Origin: Planctomycetaceae bacterium
Lineage (GTDB): Bacteria; Planctomycetota; Planctomycetia; Pirellulales; Lacipirellulaceae
Reading direction: 5' to 3'
Length of the DNA: 64,000 nucleotides
NCBI GenBank assembly: GCA_003233055.1
Contig: QIKP01000014.1
Coordinates: 60,387 to 124,386, forward strand
Positions 39,276 to 48,718 of this stretch are shown here, in pieces. The notes beneath the pieces were generated by a model, which was given only the letters and a program-made list of their open reading frames with translations, was not told where the DNA came from and did not search any database. Both the position numbers and the translations under genes were made by a program. Numbering within the stretch: the first letter of the stretch is position 1; each line of letters opens with the position of its first letter.

Positions 39276-39614
39276 GGATTTCTCCCTTTAGCAATGAAGC
39301 AGTCTGTTCCAAAAGTTGTCTCACCAGCAATTTCACTTGCAAACAGACTTTATGAAACGGACAACGTGGCCGTAAAGAGCAATTGCTAATCCCCCTGAAC
39401 AAGGGGGAGTAGCACAAGAAGGCGAGAAACAGCGGCCGGGAATGGACGCCCCGAGGCCGAAGAAAATCGGGGCCATCAAGTAGCGTTGCTGGCAACGCAT
39501 CGCTTTGGCAAGCAAAGACCAGCACTCGAAACAACTTTTGCCAGCAAGAATAGCCGTATCGGATGCAAAAAGTCAAACCGTGACTTCGTAGCGATCGACT
39601 CCAGCGAATTCTTC

Positions 39615-40808
39615 TTACTGACGGTCCATCACGTCTTGCTTGGCCACGCGGAATTGTTCCGCTGCGAAACGAAGGTCGTCTGCCGTGTGGGCCGCAGAAA
39701 TTTGTACGCGGATACGCGCTGCACCCATCGGCACCACCGGATAAGAAAAAGCGATGACATAGAGACCAAGCTCTAGTAATCGCTCCGCCATCCTGGCAGC
39801 CAGCCGGGCATCGCCCAGCATGATCGGCGTGATCGGATGTGTGCCGGGGAGGAGTTCCAACCCGTAGCGTTCCATTTCGCTTCGGAAGAGTGCGGTATTC
39901 TCGCGGAGCCTGCTCCGCAAGTCGTCTGCGTCACGGGCAATTTCGAGCGCCTTGAGCGAACCGCCGACGATTACCGGTGCAACGGTATTGGAAAACAGGT
40001 AGGGCCGCGACCGCTGGCGGAGGAGTTCAATGAATTCCCGCCGACCGCTGGTGTAACCACCACTCGCGCCGCCGAGCGCCTTCCCAAGCGTGCCGGTCGT
40101 CAGGTCGATGCGGTCCATCACGCCGCAATGCTCATGCGTGCCTCGACCGGTGGGGCCCCAGAAACCGGTCGCATGGCAGTCGTCAACGTGAACCAGCGCG
40201 TGATGCAGGTCGGCCAATTCGCAAATTTGGTCAAGTTTGGCGACCGAACCATCCATGCTAAAGACACCATCGGTCGTGATCATCTTCGTTCGCGCGCCGG
40301 CAGCCGTCGCTTCTTGGAGTTTCTCCCGGAGGTCCGCCATGTCGCCGGTCGCGTAACGGTAGCGCTTCGCTTTGCAAAGCCGCACGCCGTCGATGATCGA
40401 AGCATGATTGAGCTGGTCGCTGAGGATGGCGTCGTCGGACGTAAGCAACGTCTCGAAGAGGCCCGCGTTGGCGTCGAAGCAAGAAGAGTAGAGAATCGTC
40501 GCTTCGGTCCCAAGAAAATCCGTGAGCGAATCTTCTAATTCCTTGTGACAGCTTTGCGTCCCGCAGATGAATCGCACGGACGAAAGACCGTAGCCCCAAC
40601 GATCGAGCGCGTCGTGGGCGGCTTGGATGATCTCGGGATTGTCGGCCAGGCCGAGGTAATTGTTGGCGCACAGATTCAGCACCTCCTTGCCATCGGCAAG
40701 TTCGATGCGAGCCCGTTGGGGTGAGTGAATCAGGCGTTCGCGTTTGAATAAGCCAGCGTCGCGAATTTCTTGAAGGGCGTTCGTAGCGTCGGAGGTCGGA
40801 GTGGCCAT
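39615..40808 (-). CDS. kbl: 2-amino-3-ketobutyrate CoA ligase (glycine C-acetyltransferase)
   Basis: '[42 protein letters not shown]', '[46 protein letters not shown]'; start corrected to 40808. Confidence 0.96.
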   Translation of the reverse strand: MATPTSDATNALQEIRDAGLFKRERLIHSPQRARIELADGKEVLNLCANNYLGLADNPEIIQAAHDALDRWGYGLSSVRFICGTQSCHKELEDSLTDFLGTEATILYSSCFDANAGLFETLLTSDDAILSDQLNHASIIDGVRLCKAKRYRYATGDMADLREKLQEATAAGARTKMITTDGVFSMDGSVAKLDQICELADLHHALVHVDDCHATGFWGPTGRGTHEHCGVMDRIDLTTGTLGKALGGASGGYTSGRREFIELLRQRSRPYLFSNTVAPVIVGGSLKALEIARDADDLRSRLRENTALFRSEMERYGLELLPGTHPITPIMLGDARLAARMAERLLELGLYVIAFSYPVVPMGAARIRVQISAAHTADDLRFAAEQFRVAKQDVMDRQ

Positions 40809-40972
40809 GAGGTTGCCTTCGTTCCTGCTGGCAGGGGTTCCGGCTGGCAGGGCCGCCGGTATCTGCTGCCAAGATTGGTGCTGCCAGGGTGGGTGCAGAA
40901 GTCGCTTCGGAGATTGCTTGGCCGAAGGCCTTGCCATCCAGGCGAGCAAGGATCTTCGAGTCCGTTTCGCCT

Positions 40973-41016
40973 AAAAAAAAGGCGGCGGGAGAAGCTCGTC
41001 GCTTCGTCTCGCCGCC
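40973..41016 (-). terminator. Putative rho-independent terminator downstream of the 41154-41606 gene
   Basis: On the minus strand: GGCGGCGAGACGAAGCGACGAGCTTCTCCCGCCGCC followed by TTTTTTTT. Confidence 0.8.
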
Positions 41017-41153
41017 TGTTCTGTTCAATTTCTTTCTAACGAATCTTTCGTCACCGACGAAGCACTCCTTAGCGGCCCGTTGAATGGACACGCAGCGCCG
41101 GAACTCACCTAGCTTGTTCCGGTTCTACGAATCTTCTTTGCTTCAACGGACGG

Positions 41154-41606
41154 TTAGCGCCCTCTGGCTACCCCCCAAACGACACCAAACGCACTAGCAA
41201 CCGCCAACAATCCAACGGCGGTCATGAAGGGGGGAATCTCGGAAGGAGCCTTGGTAGCACGGTGGCTTCGCGAAGCGACGACTGAAGTATCGCTCGCTAC
41301 CGGACCATGGCCGCTAAACATCGAGAGCTGGCGGCCGCTAAAGCCTGATCGTGAAAGACCGGCATCCGAGGAAAAACCTGAAAGATCGCCAGAGACCAAG
41401 TCGTCCGATTGGCTATTCAAGTAGTCTGGAGAAATAGAATCCCAACCAGCCGCGTCATCGGCTCCGGAAAAATTCATCGCCAGTGACTCGCCACCAGCAA
41501 ACGCGAGAGGGAAATTCTCGGCTTTCGCGACACCACCGATGCACAGCATCAGCGCGACGGTCGCGACCGAAAAGGGAAAAAATGTACAAGCTGCTTTCCG
41601 ATACAT
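41154..41606 (-). CDS. Small exported protein with signal peptide and C-terminal TM anchor
   Basis: MYRKAACTFFPFSVATVALMLCIGGVAKAEN... and PPFMTAVGLLAVASAFGVVWGVARGR. Confidence 0.6.
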   Translation of the reverse strand: MYRKAACTFFPFSVATVALMLCIGGVAKAENFPLAFAGGESLAMNFSGADDAAGWDSISPDYLNSQSDDLVSGDLSGFSSDAGLSRSGFSGRQLSMFSGHGPVASDTSVVASRSHRATKAPSEIPPFMTAVGLLAVASAFGVVWGVARGR

Positions 41607-42060
41607 TAGCGTTCCTCCTTATGATACGTCCGACAAGGCCTGCGAACCGCTCGGCAGGCCATGTCTGCATTCTAGCCGGGCCTGCGACTGCTGGAACCCC
41701 ATTTTTCCGAATAACCTCTAAAATTCGGAAAACTGCACGATTCAACCGAGTGGGCGACACGATACGTGCGGCAGACCGCACTATTCCCGCTCGCTGCATG
41801 GCTCATACAAGTCCCGTAAGCCCCGGCTAAGCTTGGCCGGGGCTAGCTTTGGCCGAGGTTGGCTTTGGTCAGGGCTGGCATAAGGGAGGGGCATTTAGAG
41901 TGGAAATGATGCGAGCCATGCCAAACGGCTCGGAAACGGACTTCGCAGGCTTCCTGCGTACAGGTCTCCGGCCGCCTCGCGTCCTGTGATAAACTACGCC
42001 CCAAGTCGGGCCGTCCGCAGCCCGGACTGCGTGGCGCTCCAGCGATAGCAAGGAAACAAC

Positions 42061-42873
42061 ATGGCTCCAGACGAAACCGAACCGCTCGATCTCGCGCGCA
42101 CGATGCAAGAGACCTGGATCGACCGCGTTCACTTTTTCAAGGAGATCGAGTCGACCAACACAACGGCGCTCCGACAGGTGCGAGAAAACGACCCGGCGGG
42201 GGTCGAATTGTTCGTTGCGGATCGGCAAACGGGTGGGCGAGGGAGAGGCTCGAATGCTTGGTGGTCCGGCCCAGGATCCCTGACGTTTTCGCTCCTCACT
42301 GCCCCACTCGACCTCCCGACCGACCAGTTACCTCGTGTTTCGCTCACCGTCGGGCTCGCACTCTGCTTGGCCGTCGAACGATTTGCCGAACCGGCCGGCG
42401 TCGCGCTGAAATGGCCCAACGATGTTTATTTGGCCGAACGCAAAGTGGGTGGCATTCTCATCGAACTCGCCAGCGGCTTGGCTCACCGCCCCGTCATCGG
42501 CGTCGGGCTCAACGTCAACAACCTGCTCACCGGCGCGCCAAAAGAGCTGCGCTCGACCGCCATTTGCCTGCGAGAGACCTGCACCGGTAGTCCACTGCTC
42601 GACCGAACGGAGGTGTTGATCGAGTGCCTGACACAAATCGAGCGACAACTGGCCAGGCTCCAGTCAGGCGATCGTTCACTGCCCGACGACTGGCGTACCT
42701 ACTCACTCCTCACGGGCCAGCAGGTCCGTGTCCAAAGACCGGGGCACTCCACTAGTGGCCTCTGCGAGTCGATTGCAGACGATGGTTCCCTACTCGTCAG
42801 GACGCCCCAGGGGATCGAATCGTGTTACGGCGGAGAGGTATCGGCCTGGTTTCCAGGCGAGCGGGAGAGGTAA
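42061..42873 (+). CDS. birA: Biotin--[acetyl-CoA-carboxylase] ligase
   Basis: 'KEIESTNTTALRQV', 'ADRQTGGRGRGSNAWWSGPGSLTFSLL', 'ALKWPNDVYLAERKVGGILIE'. Confidence 0.93.
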   Translation: MAPDETEPLDLARTMQETWIDRVHFFKEIESTNTTALRQVRENDPAGVELFVADRQTGGRGRGSNAWWSGPGSLTFSLLTAPLDLPTDQLPRVSLTVGLALCLAVERFAEPAGVALKWPNDVYLAERKVGGILIELASGLAHRPVIGVGLNVNNLLTGAPKELRSTAICLRETCTGSPLLDRTEVLIECLTQIERQLARLQSGDRSLPDDWRTYSLLTGQQVRVQRPGHSTSGLCESIADDGSLLVRTPQGIESCYGGEVSAWFPGERER

Positions 42874-42984
42874 AACCCCGGGGCTCCTCGGGGGACATTC
42901 ACAAGCGGCCCGTCAGCAACTATTCTAGGGCTATCTTGATTGCTGCTCCTCGCCCATTGTTTCCCCTAGCAGACGGAAATCCGG

Positions 42985-43299
42985 TTGGCCTTTTTTATCC
43001 TCCTCGCTCATGCGAACGCGCCCTCCCTGACGGGCTGGGACGGCATTGTAGAAGGGGATGGCATTGCCGTCGCCCTCACCGGCATGTCGATCGTCTTCGC
43101 GGCGCTAACGTTGATTGCGGTGCTCATCGCGCTGGTCCCCCACCTGCTCGCGTTCCTGGCGCCCATCCTCCCCAAGATACACCCTCACCATGAGCCGCCA
43201 TCCCGGGCCGAGCAAACATCGGTCGACCGCGACAAGATTGTCGCCGCCATAGGGCTCGTCCTCCATACAGAAATGCAAAAGGTAACCAGTAAGTCGTAG
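42985..43299 (+). CDS. OadG-like subunit of Na+-translocating decarboxylase
   Basis: Single TM 'GIAVALTGMSIVFAALTLIAVLIALVPHLL', position immediately upstream of the beta subunit; TTG start inferred. Confidence 0.7.
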   Translation: MAFFILLAHANAPSLTGWDGIVEGDGIAVALTGMSIVFAALTLIAVLIALVPHLLAFLAPILPKIHPHHEPPSRAEQTSVDRDKIVAAIGLVLHTEMQKVTSKS

Positions 43300-43354
43300 C
43301 GAGGCACTCCCTCCGTTCTGCGAAATTGGTCCCTCTTTCCGAGACCCCCCTTCC

Positions 43355-44482
43355 ATGGAAATTTTCTTCGAGTTCCTCGACACGACTGGCTTTGCCCTCA
43401 TGACTTGGGGCAACGCGGCGATGCTACTCATCGGCCTTATTTTCATTAGCCTTGCGATCATCAAGGACTATGAACCGCTGCTGCTGCTTCCGATTGGCTT
43501 CGGCATGCTGATAGGCAACATCCCAACGATTACAGGGATGCCCCTTGGCGTCTACGACGAAGGGAGCGTGCTGAGCCTCTTTTATCTGGGCGTGAGCCAG
43601 GGGATTTTTCCGCCGCTCATTTTCCTTGGCATCGGTGCGATGACCGACTTTTCGACGATGCTCTCGAATCCGAAACTCATACTGCTCGGCGCCGCAGCGC
43701 AGCTGGGGATCTTCCTGACGCTCCTCGGCGCGCTGGCTCTTGGATTTGGTGCCAAGGAAGCAGCCGCGATTGGTATCATTGGCGGCGCGGACGGGCCGAC
43801 CGCCATCTTTCTCGCCTCCCAGCTCGCGCCCCATCTTCTCGGGGCCATCGCCATCGCCGCTTATTCCTACATGGCCCTGGTGCCCGTGATTCAGCCGCCC
43901 ATCATGCGACTGCTTACCACGCGAGAAGAACGGCTGATCCACATGCAGCCGCCCAGGCTCGTTACCCGCCGAGAAAAAATCATCTTCCCGATTATGGCGT
44001 TCCTCATTTGCACGCTCATCGCGCCTGGTTCGATCGTGCTCATCGGCATGCTGTTCCTCGGCAACCTCTTGAAGGAAAGCACAGTCACCGAGCGACTTGC
44101 CAACACGGCCCGCACGGCGATGATCGATGTCGTGACGATCCTGCTCGGCTTCTCCGTCGGGGCGAGCACCGAAGCCGAAGTCTTTTTGACGCGACAATCG
44201 ATGCAAATATTTGGCCTCGGGGCGCTCTCGTTTGCCGTCGCTACGGCCTGTGGCGTGCTCTTCGCCAAATTCATGAATCTATTCCTGAAACAAAAACTCA
44301 ATCCGCTGATCGGTGCTGCCGGAGTCTCGGCAGTCCCCGACTCGGCGCGCGTCGTCCAGATGGTCGGGCAGAAAGAAGACCCGCACAACTTCCTTTTGAT
44401 GCACGCCATGGCCCCCAACGTCGCAGGTGTGATCGGCTCCGCCATCGCCGCCGGCGTCTTGTGGTCGGTATTGATGAAGTAG
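43355..44482 (+). CDS. oadB: Na+-translocating carboxylate decarboxylase beta subunit (OadB family)
   Basis: 'EPLLLLPIGFGMLIGNIP', 'IGIIGGADGPTAIFLASQLAP', 'NPLIGAAGVSAVPDSARVVQ'. Confidence 0.93.
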   Translation: MEIFFEFLDTTGFALMTWGNAAMLLIGLIFISLAIIKDYEPLLLLPIGFGMLIGNIPTITGMPLGVYDEGSVLSLFYLGVSQGIFPPLIFLGIGAMTDFSTMLSNPKLILLGAAAQLGIFLTLLGALALGFGAKEAAAIGIIGGADGPTAIFLASQLAPHLLGAIAIAAYSYMALVPVIQPPIMRLLTTREERLIHMQPPRLVTRREKIIFPIMAFLICTLIAPGSIVLIGMLFLGNLLKESTVTERLANTARTAMIDVVTILLGFSVGASTEAEVFLTRQSMQIFGLGALSFAVATACGVLFAKFMNLFLKQKLNPLIGAAGVSAVPDSARVVQMVGQKEDPHNFLLMHAMAPNVAGVIGSAIAAGVLWSVLMK

Positions 44483-44569
44483 AACGTCTTAGGGTGCATG
44501 CACCCAACCCTGTCCCCGTCCATGCCTGTAGGATGCCTTGCATACACCTTCCTTTGATCGAGAGAAGAC

Positions 44570-46381
44570 GTGGCTAAGAAAAAAATCGACTTCATGTGTA
44601 CGGCCTTCCGCGACGGGTTTCAGTCCGTTTACGGAGCGCGTGTCCTGACCCCCGACTTCTTGCCGGCGCTCGAAGCAGCCCGGGATGCCGGGATCGCCTA
44701 CTTCGAGGCAGGTGGCGGGGCGCGATTTCAGTCGCTCTACTTCTACTGCAACGAAGACGCCTTCGACATGATGGATGCCTTCCGCGCGACGGCGGGTCCG
44801 GATGCCAACCTGCAAACCCTCGCCCGTGGTGTGAATGTCGTTGGCCTCGAATCGCAACCCCGAGATGTCATCAAGCTCCATGCCGAGCTCTTCAAAAAAC
44901 ATGGCATGACAACGATCCGCAACTTCGACGCGCTCAACGATGTCAACAATTTGATCTACAGCGGACAGTGCATCGTCGATGCAGGGCTCAAGCATCAGGT
45001 CGTGGTGACCATGATGGAACTCCCCCCAGGCTGTACGGGAGCGCACGACGTCGACTTTTACACCAACGTGCTCCAGCAAATCCTTGACGCCGAGATTCCC
45101 TTCGACGCGGTCTGTTTTAAGGATGCGTCCGGAACCGCCGTCCCGTCGAAGGTCTACGAGACCATCCGACAGGCGAGGAAAATGCTGCCGGCGGACGCTT
45201 ACATTCACTTCCATACACACGAGACCGCTGGTGTAAGCCTCCTAGCCAACAAGGCGGCGATCGACGCCGGTGCCGATGCCATCGATCTCTCGCTGGCTCC
45301 CTGTTCCGGCGGCACCTGCCAGCCCGACCTGCTCGTGATGTGGCACGCTCTTCGAGGCAGTGACTACACCCTCGACATCGACATCGATAAAATCCGAGAA
45401 GCCGAAGAGGTCTTCAAAGAATGCATGAGCGACTACTTCCTCCCTCCCGAAGCGGTCGCGGTCGAGCCTCTCATCCCCTGGAGCCCCATGCCGGGAGGAG
45501 CGCTCACTGCCAATACGCAGATGCTTCGCGACAACGGCATCATGGAGAAGTTCCCCGAAATCATCCACGCAATGGGCGAAGTCGTCCGCCGTGGGGGATA
45601 CGGCACATCGGTCACGCCGGTCTCGCAGTTTTACTTCCAGCAGGCGTTCAATAACGTGATGTTTGGTGAATGGGAAAAAATTGCCGAGTCGTATGGGCAA
45701 ATGGTACTCGGCTACTTCGGAAAGACCCCCGTCGCACCCGACCCCAAGATTGTTGCGCTCGCATCGAAACAACTCGAAATGGAACCGACCACGCGTTCGC
45801 CACTCGAAATGAACGAGGAGGATCCGACCAAAGGGATCGAGGCGGCTCGCACGCAAATCAAAGATCGCAACCTTCCCGAGACCGACGAAAATCTCTTCAT
45901 CGTCGCTACTTGCAAGGAAAAGGGGCTCACCTTCCTCGAAGGCAATGCCGAAGTGAGCGTCCGAAAAATCGACAAAGAATCGGAATCAACCACTCCTCTC
46001 GCATCGCCCAACCAGTCGGCCGAGTACACCGTCACCGTCGATGGCAAGGATCATTTCCTCGCCTTCAATGGCAACAACGTGGTGGTCGATGGCAATGTCT
46101 ACCAAGTCGCCATGAAGCCTCGTGCGGCCGGCACAGAGCGGGCCACCGATGGCGAGGCTTCGACCGTCTTGACCGCCATCCAAGCTCAGATGCCGGGCAT
46201 CCTGCTCAAAGCGCTCGTTCAACCAGGAGATACGGTCCGGTCGGGGGAAACGCTCTTCGTCCTCGAAGCCATGAAGATGGAAGTTCCTGTCGCCGCACCC
46301 CATGACGGGGTCGTGAAAGAAGTGCTCGTCGAAGTCGGACAGCAAATCACCAACGGACAAGAGCTAGCCACGCTGGGGTAA
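44570..46381 (+). CDS. oadA: Oxaloacetate decarboxylase alpha / pyruvate carboxylase subunit B with C-terminal biotinyl domain
   Basis: HMGL-like domain 'FMCTAFRDGFQSVYGARV', 'AIDLSLAPCSGGTCQPDLL', biotinylation site VLEAMKMEVPV; GTG start. Confidence 0.9.
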   Translation: MAKKKIDFMCTAFRDGFQSVYGARVLTPDFLPALEAARDAGIAYFEAGGGARFQSLYFYCNEDAFDMMDAFRATAGPDANLQTLARGVNVVGLESQPRDVIKLHAELFKKHGMTTIRNFDALNDVNNLIYSGQCIVDAGLKHQVVVTMMELPPGCTGAHDVDFYTNVLQQILDAEIPFDAVCFKDASGTAVPSKVYETIRQARKMLPADAYIHFHTHETAGVSLLANKAAIDAGADAIDLSLAPCSGGTCQPDLLVMWHALRGSDYTLDIDIDKIREAEEVFKECMSDYFLPPEAVAVEPLIPWSPMPGGALTANTQMLRDNGIMEKFPEIIHAMGEVVRRGGYGTSVTPVSQFYFQQAFNNVMFGEWEKIAESYGQMVLGYFGKTPVAPDPKIVALASKQLEMEPTTRSPLEMNEEDPTKGIEAARTQIKDRNLPETDENLFIVATCKEKGLTFLEGNAEVSVRKIDKESESTTPLASPNQSAEYTVTVDGKDHFLAFNGNNVVVDGNVYQVAMKPRAAGTERATDGEASTVLTAIQAQMPGILLKALVQPGDTVRSGETLFVLEAMKMEVPVAAPHDGVVKEVLVEVGQQITNGQELATLG

Positions 46382-46672
46382 TGCGGACAAGGAAGTCTTG
46401 CAGTGACTCCTCCTTCCAAGATTCTCCACTGAGCCGGACCACCACGCGGTCCGTGAAAACTGGGGCGACTCTTGTCAGGCCCCGATTTGGAACACCGATG
46501 GGGGGGGCGTCGAGTGAGTCGGATCCGGGCGAGCAAATCGGTGGGAAAATCGACATCGATGCGAACAAATGGGAGCGTCTTCGCCGATTTGCCAAACTCT
46601 CGTCCATCGGGATAATGCAGTTGGGAAGGGCGCTGCGCCATCTCGATTGCTTTTCACCGGAGGATCTTGGAG

Positions 46673-47695
46673 ATGATTACGTTCCATCGATCGGTCGTTC
46701 TGCTGGGGGGCGGTCTGCTTCTCGCACTTGTCTCGCTTCCCTTCGCCCAGGCTCAGCGCCGTACGGCACCGGACATCCACAACCGGAACGCGATCACCGG
46801 GACCGGTGTCGACCGCAACGGGATCAAGTCGAACTCCAACGGGCCGCGGCGGACGACGAATTACGTACTGCCCCGGCGCGGCTACTCCTACGGCTATTCC
46901 CAGGGGCCAACCTATTACTCCAATTATTATTACGCCGATCACTATTATTCGGACCCTTACCATTCGGGAGGCTATCCCATTGGTGGCTACCCCAGCTACT
47001 CGCGCGGTTATTACGAGGATTGGTATCGTCGAGGCCCGGTCTATTTGCCACCCGTTTATGGCGACGCCGGTTCGCTCTACGGTCCGCGAGCAACGCGAAA
47101 GTTTTTAGGGACTGGCGTCGGGAACAACCGTGCGAGCCGCAGTGGTCCGCTGCGTGTGGCGAGGGCTACCGCACCGGCATCGCCGCCCCCATTGAGCAAT
47201 CCGACCGCTCGCGCCCGGGCTTGGCGATTTGTCGAGCAAGGCGATCGACACTTTAAGAAAGGCAACTACCCTAAGGCGGCTGCGCGGTATCGCAAAGCGG
47301 CGACCCAGGCCTCGGAACTTGCCGAAATTTACTTTCGCCAAGCGTTTGCCGAAACGGGTGCTGGGCGCTATCCCCGGGCAGTGATGGCCCTGCGCAAGGG
47401 ATTGCGACTCCAACCGAATTGGCCCGAGTCAGGTTTCGTGCTGGAGGAGCTTTTCCCGTCCGCAAACGCCAAGCGGGCCATTTTCCGCCAGCTTCACCTA
47501 CAGATGGAAGAGCACCCGCTCGACGCCGATGCCCTGTTCCTGCTAGCAGTCATGCAACACTTCGACGACCAAAAGGCCGCGTCGGAAGTTGCCATGCGTC
47601 GCGTCGTCAAGCTGACGGGAGCGGGAGAACATGCCCGAGCGTTCCTGCCGCGAGCGCCGGTAGCCGAAGAGGCCAACGACTTGTTGACGGAGTAA
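46673..47695 (+). CDS. Exported TPR-like protein with Tyr/Gly/Ser-rich N-terminal region
   Basis: Signal peptide MITFHRSVVLLGGGLLLALVSLPFAQAQ; 'GYSYGYSQGPTYYSNYYYADHYYSDPYHSGGYPIGGYPSYSRGYYEDWY'. Confidence 0.65.
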   Translation: MITFHRSVVLLGGGLLLALVSLPFAQAQRRTAPDIHNRNAITGTGVDRNGIKSNSNGPRRTTNYVLPRRGYSYGYSQGPTYYSNYYYADHYYSDPYHSGGYPIGGYPSYSRGYYEDWYRRGPVYLPPVYGDAGSLYGPRATRKFLGTGVGNNRASRSGPLRVARATAPASPPPLSNPTARARAWRFVEQGDRHFKKGNYPKAAARYRKAATQASELAEIYFRQAFAETGAGRYPRAVMALRKGLRLQPNWPESGFVLEELFPSANAKRAIFRQLHLQMEEHPLDADALFLLAVMQHFDDQKAASEVAMRRVVKLTGAGEHARAFLPRAPVAEEANDLLTE

Positions 47696-47780
47696 TCCGT
47701 AGCTCCTCGTGGAGGGCTGCCGGGCGCATGCAATCACGCCATTGGCTTGGTCGCGTTCCATGCACTCCACCCGTTGCCTG

Positions 47781-48551
47781 TTACATCCTCGCGGCGAGGT
47801 GGTCGATTTGGCCTTTGAGATTCGCCAGGAGGATCGTCGGGCTCGCGCCACGGGAGAGCTCGCCATAGAATCCGCTCGCACCGCCTGGTCGCTGTGCGAC
47901 GATCGAGTCAGCGGATCGCTGAACCTGGGCAAGGCCCCGTTGCACTTCAGTAAGATGCTTGGATGCGATCCGGCTGTTGGACCATAAACTGATGAGAACA
48001 CGAATCAGTCCGGCAATGAGCGCCGCCTGGCCGGCGAGCGTAACGCCAACGCCCCATTGCCAAAATTCGGGTTGCTGGCCCAAAAGTCCCATCCCCAAGA
48101 GCACCACCCCGCCCGTCGCCAGTCCGAAGCCAAAAATCATTGCCAACCAGGCGACAGCTTGCATCTGCCGATCGCCGTTGGCGTGGCTACTGGCAGCCAG
48201 GGGTTCCGTTGGTAGGGCCTCGCTTGGTTTCGGCCGTTCTCGGCCAGGCGTGTCGAAGCGGACCTGATCGCTGAACGTATGGGAGCTGAGCGCATGGGAG
48301 TCGACCACCACCGGAGCGACGGGCACGGAAGCAACTGGTACCGAAGCAACGGGCGAACGGAGCGAACGTCCGATTTCCCGCATTCGCTGTTCGGATCGCC
48401 AACTAATTTGCGGCTCCGTACGAGCGTTCGGAGTACCAGCGTCATAGTGATATTCCCCATCGATCACCTTCTGGCACCGGGCACACTCGAGCGGTTCGTC
48501 CGCCGCTGCCCCAATCGCCGGTACGTCCTGCTGGCAATGCTGACACCACAT
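47781..48551 (-). CDS. Hypothetical membrane protein with N-terminal zinc-ribbon-like motif
   Basis: MWCQHCQQDVPAI...LECARCQKVIDG (CxxC x2) and two TM helices. Confidence 0.65.
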   Translation of the reverse strand: MWCQHCQQDVPAIGAAADEPLECARCQKVIDGEYHYDAGTPNARTEPQISWRSEQRMREIGRSLRSPVASVPVASVPVAPVVVDSHALSSHTFSDQVRFDTPGRERPKPSEALPTEPLAASSHANGDRQMQAVAWLAMIFGFGLATGGVVLLGMGLLGQQPEFWQWGVGVTLAGQAALIAGLIRVLISLWSNSRIASKHLTEVQRGLAQVQRSADSIVAQRPGGASGFYGELSRGASPTILLANLKGQIDHLAARM

Positions 48552-48718
48552 ACGTCACTCCTTCGCGGAAAAGGTCGGATGTTCTCCTTGGTGCTATCGG
48601 ACAGAGGACGTGGGAAACTTTGGCGATTGTACCGACTGAAACACTTCCCAAGGAAACCGTTGGTCGTGGGCTGGCCGTCTGAGGCCTGTGATTTACCGAC
48701 CGCGTGGCAGCTCGGCTG

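Noticed and set aside
39333-39576. Possible transposase remnant in minus-strand ORFs
   Set aside because: No recognisable transposase motif or terminal inverted repeats
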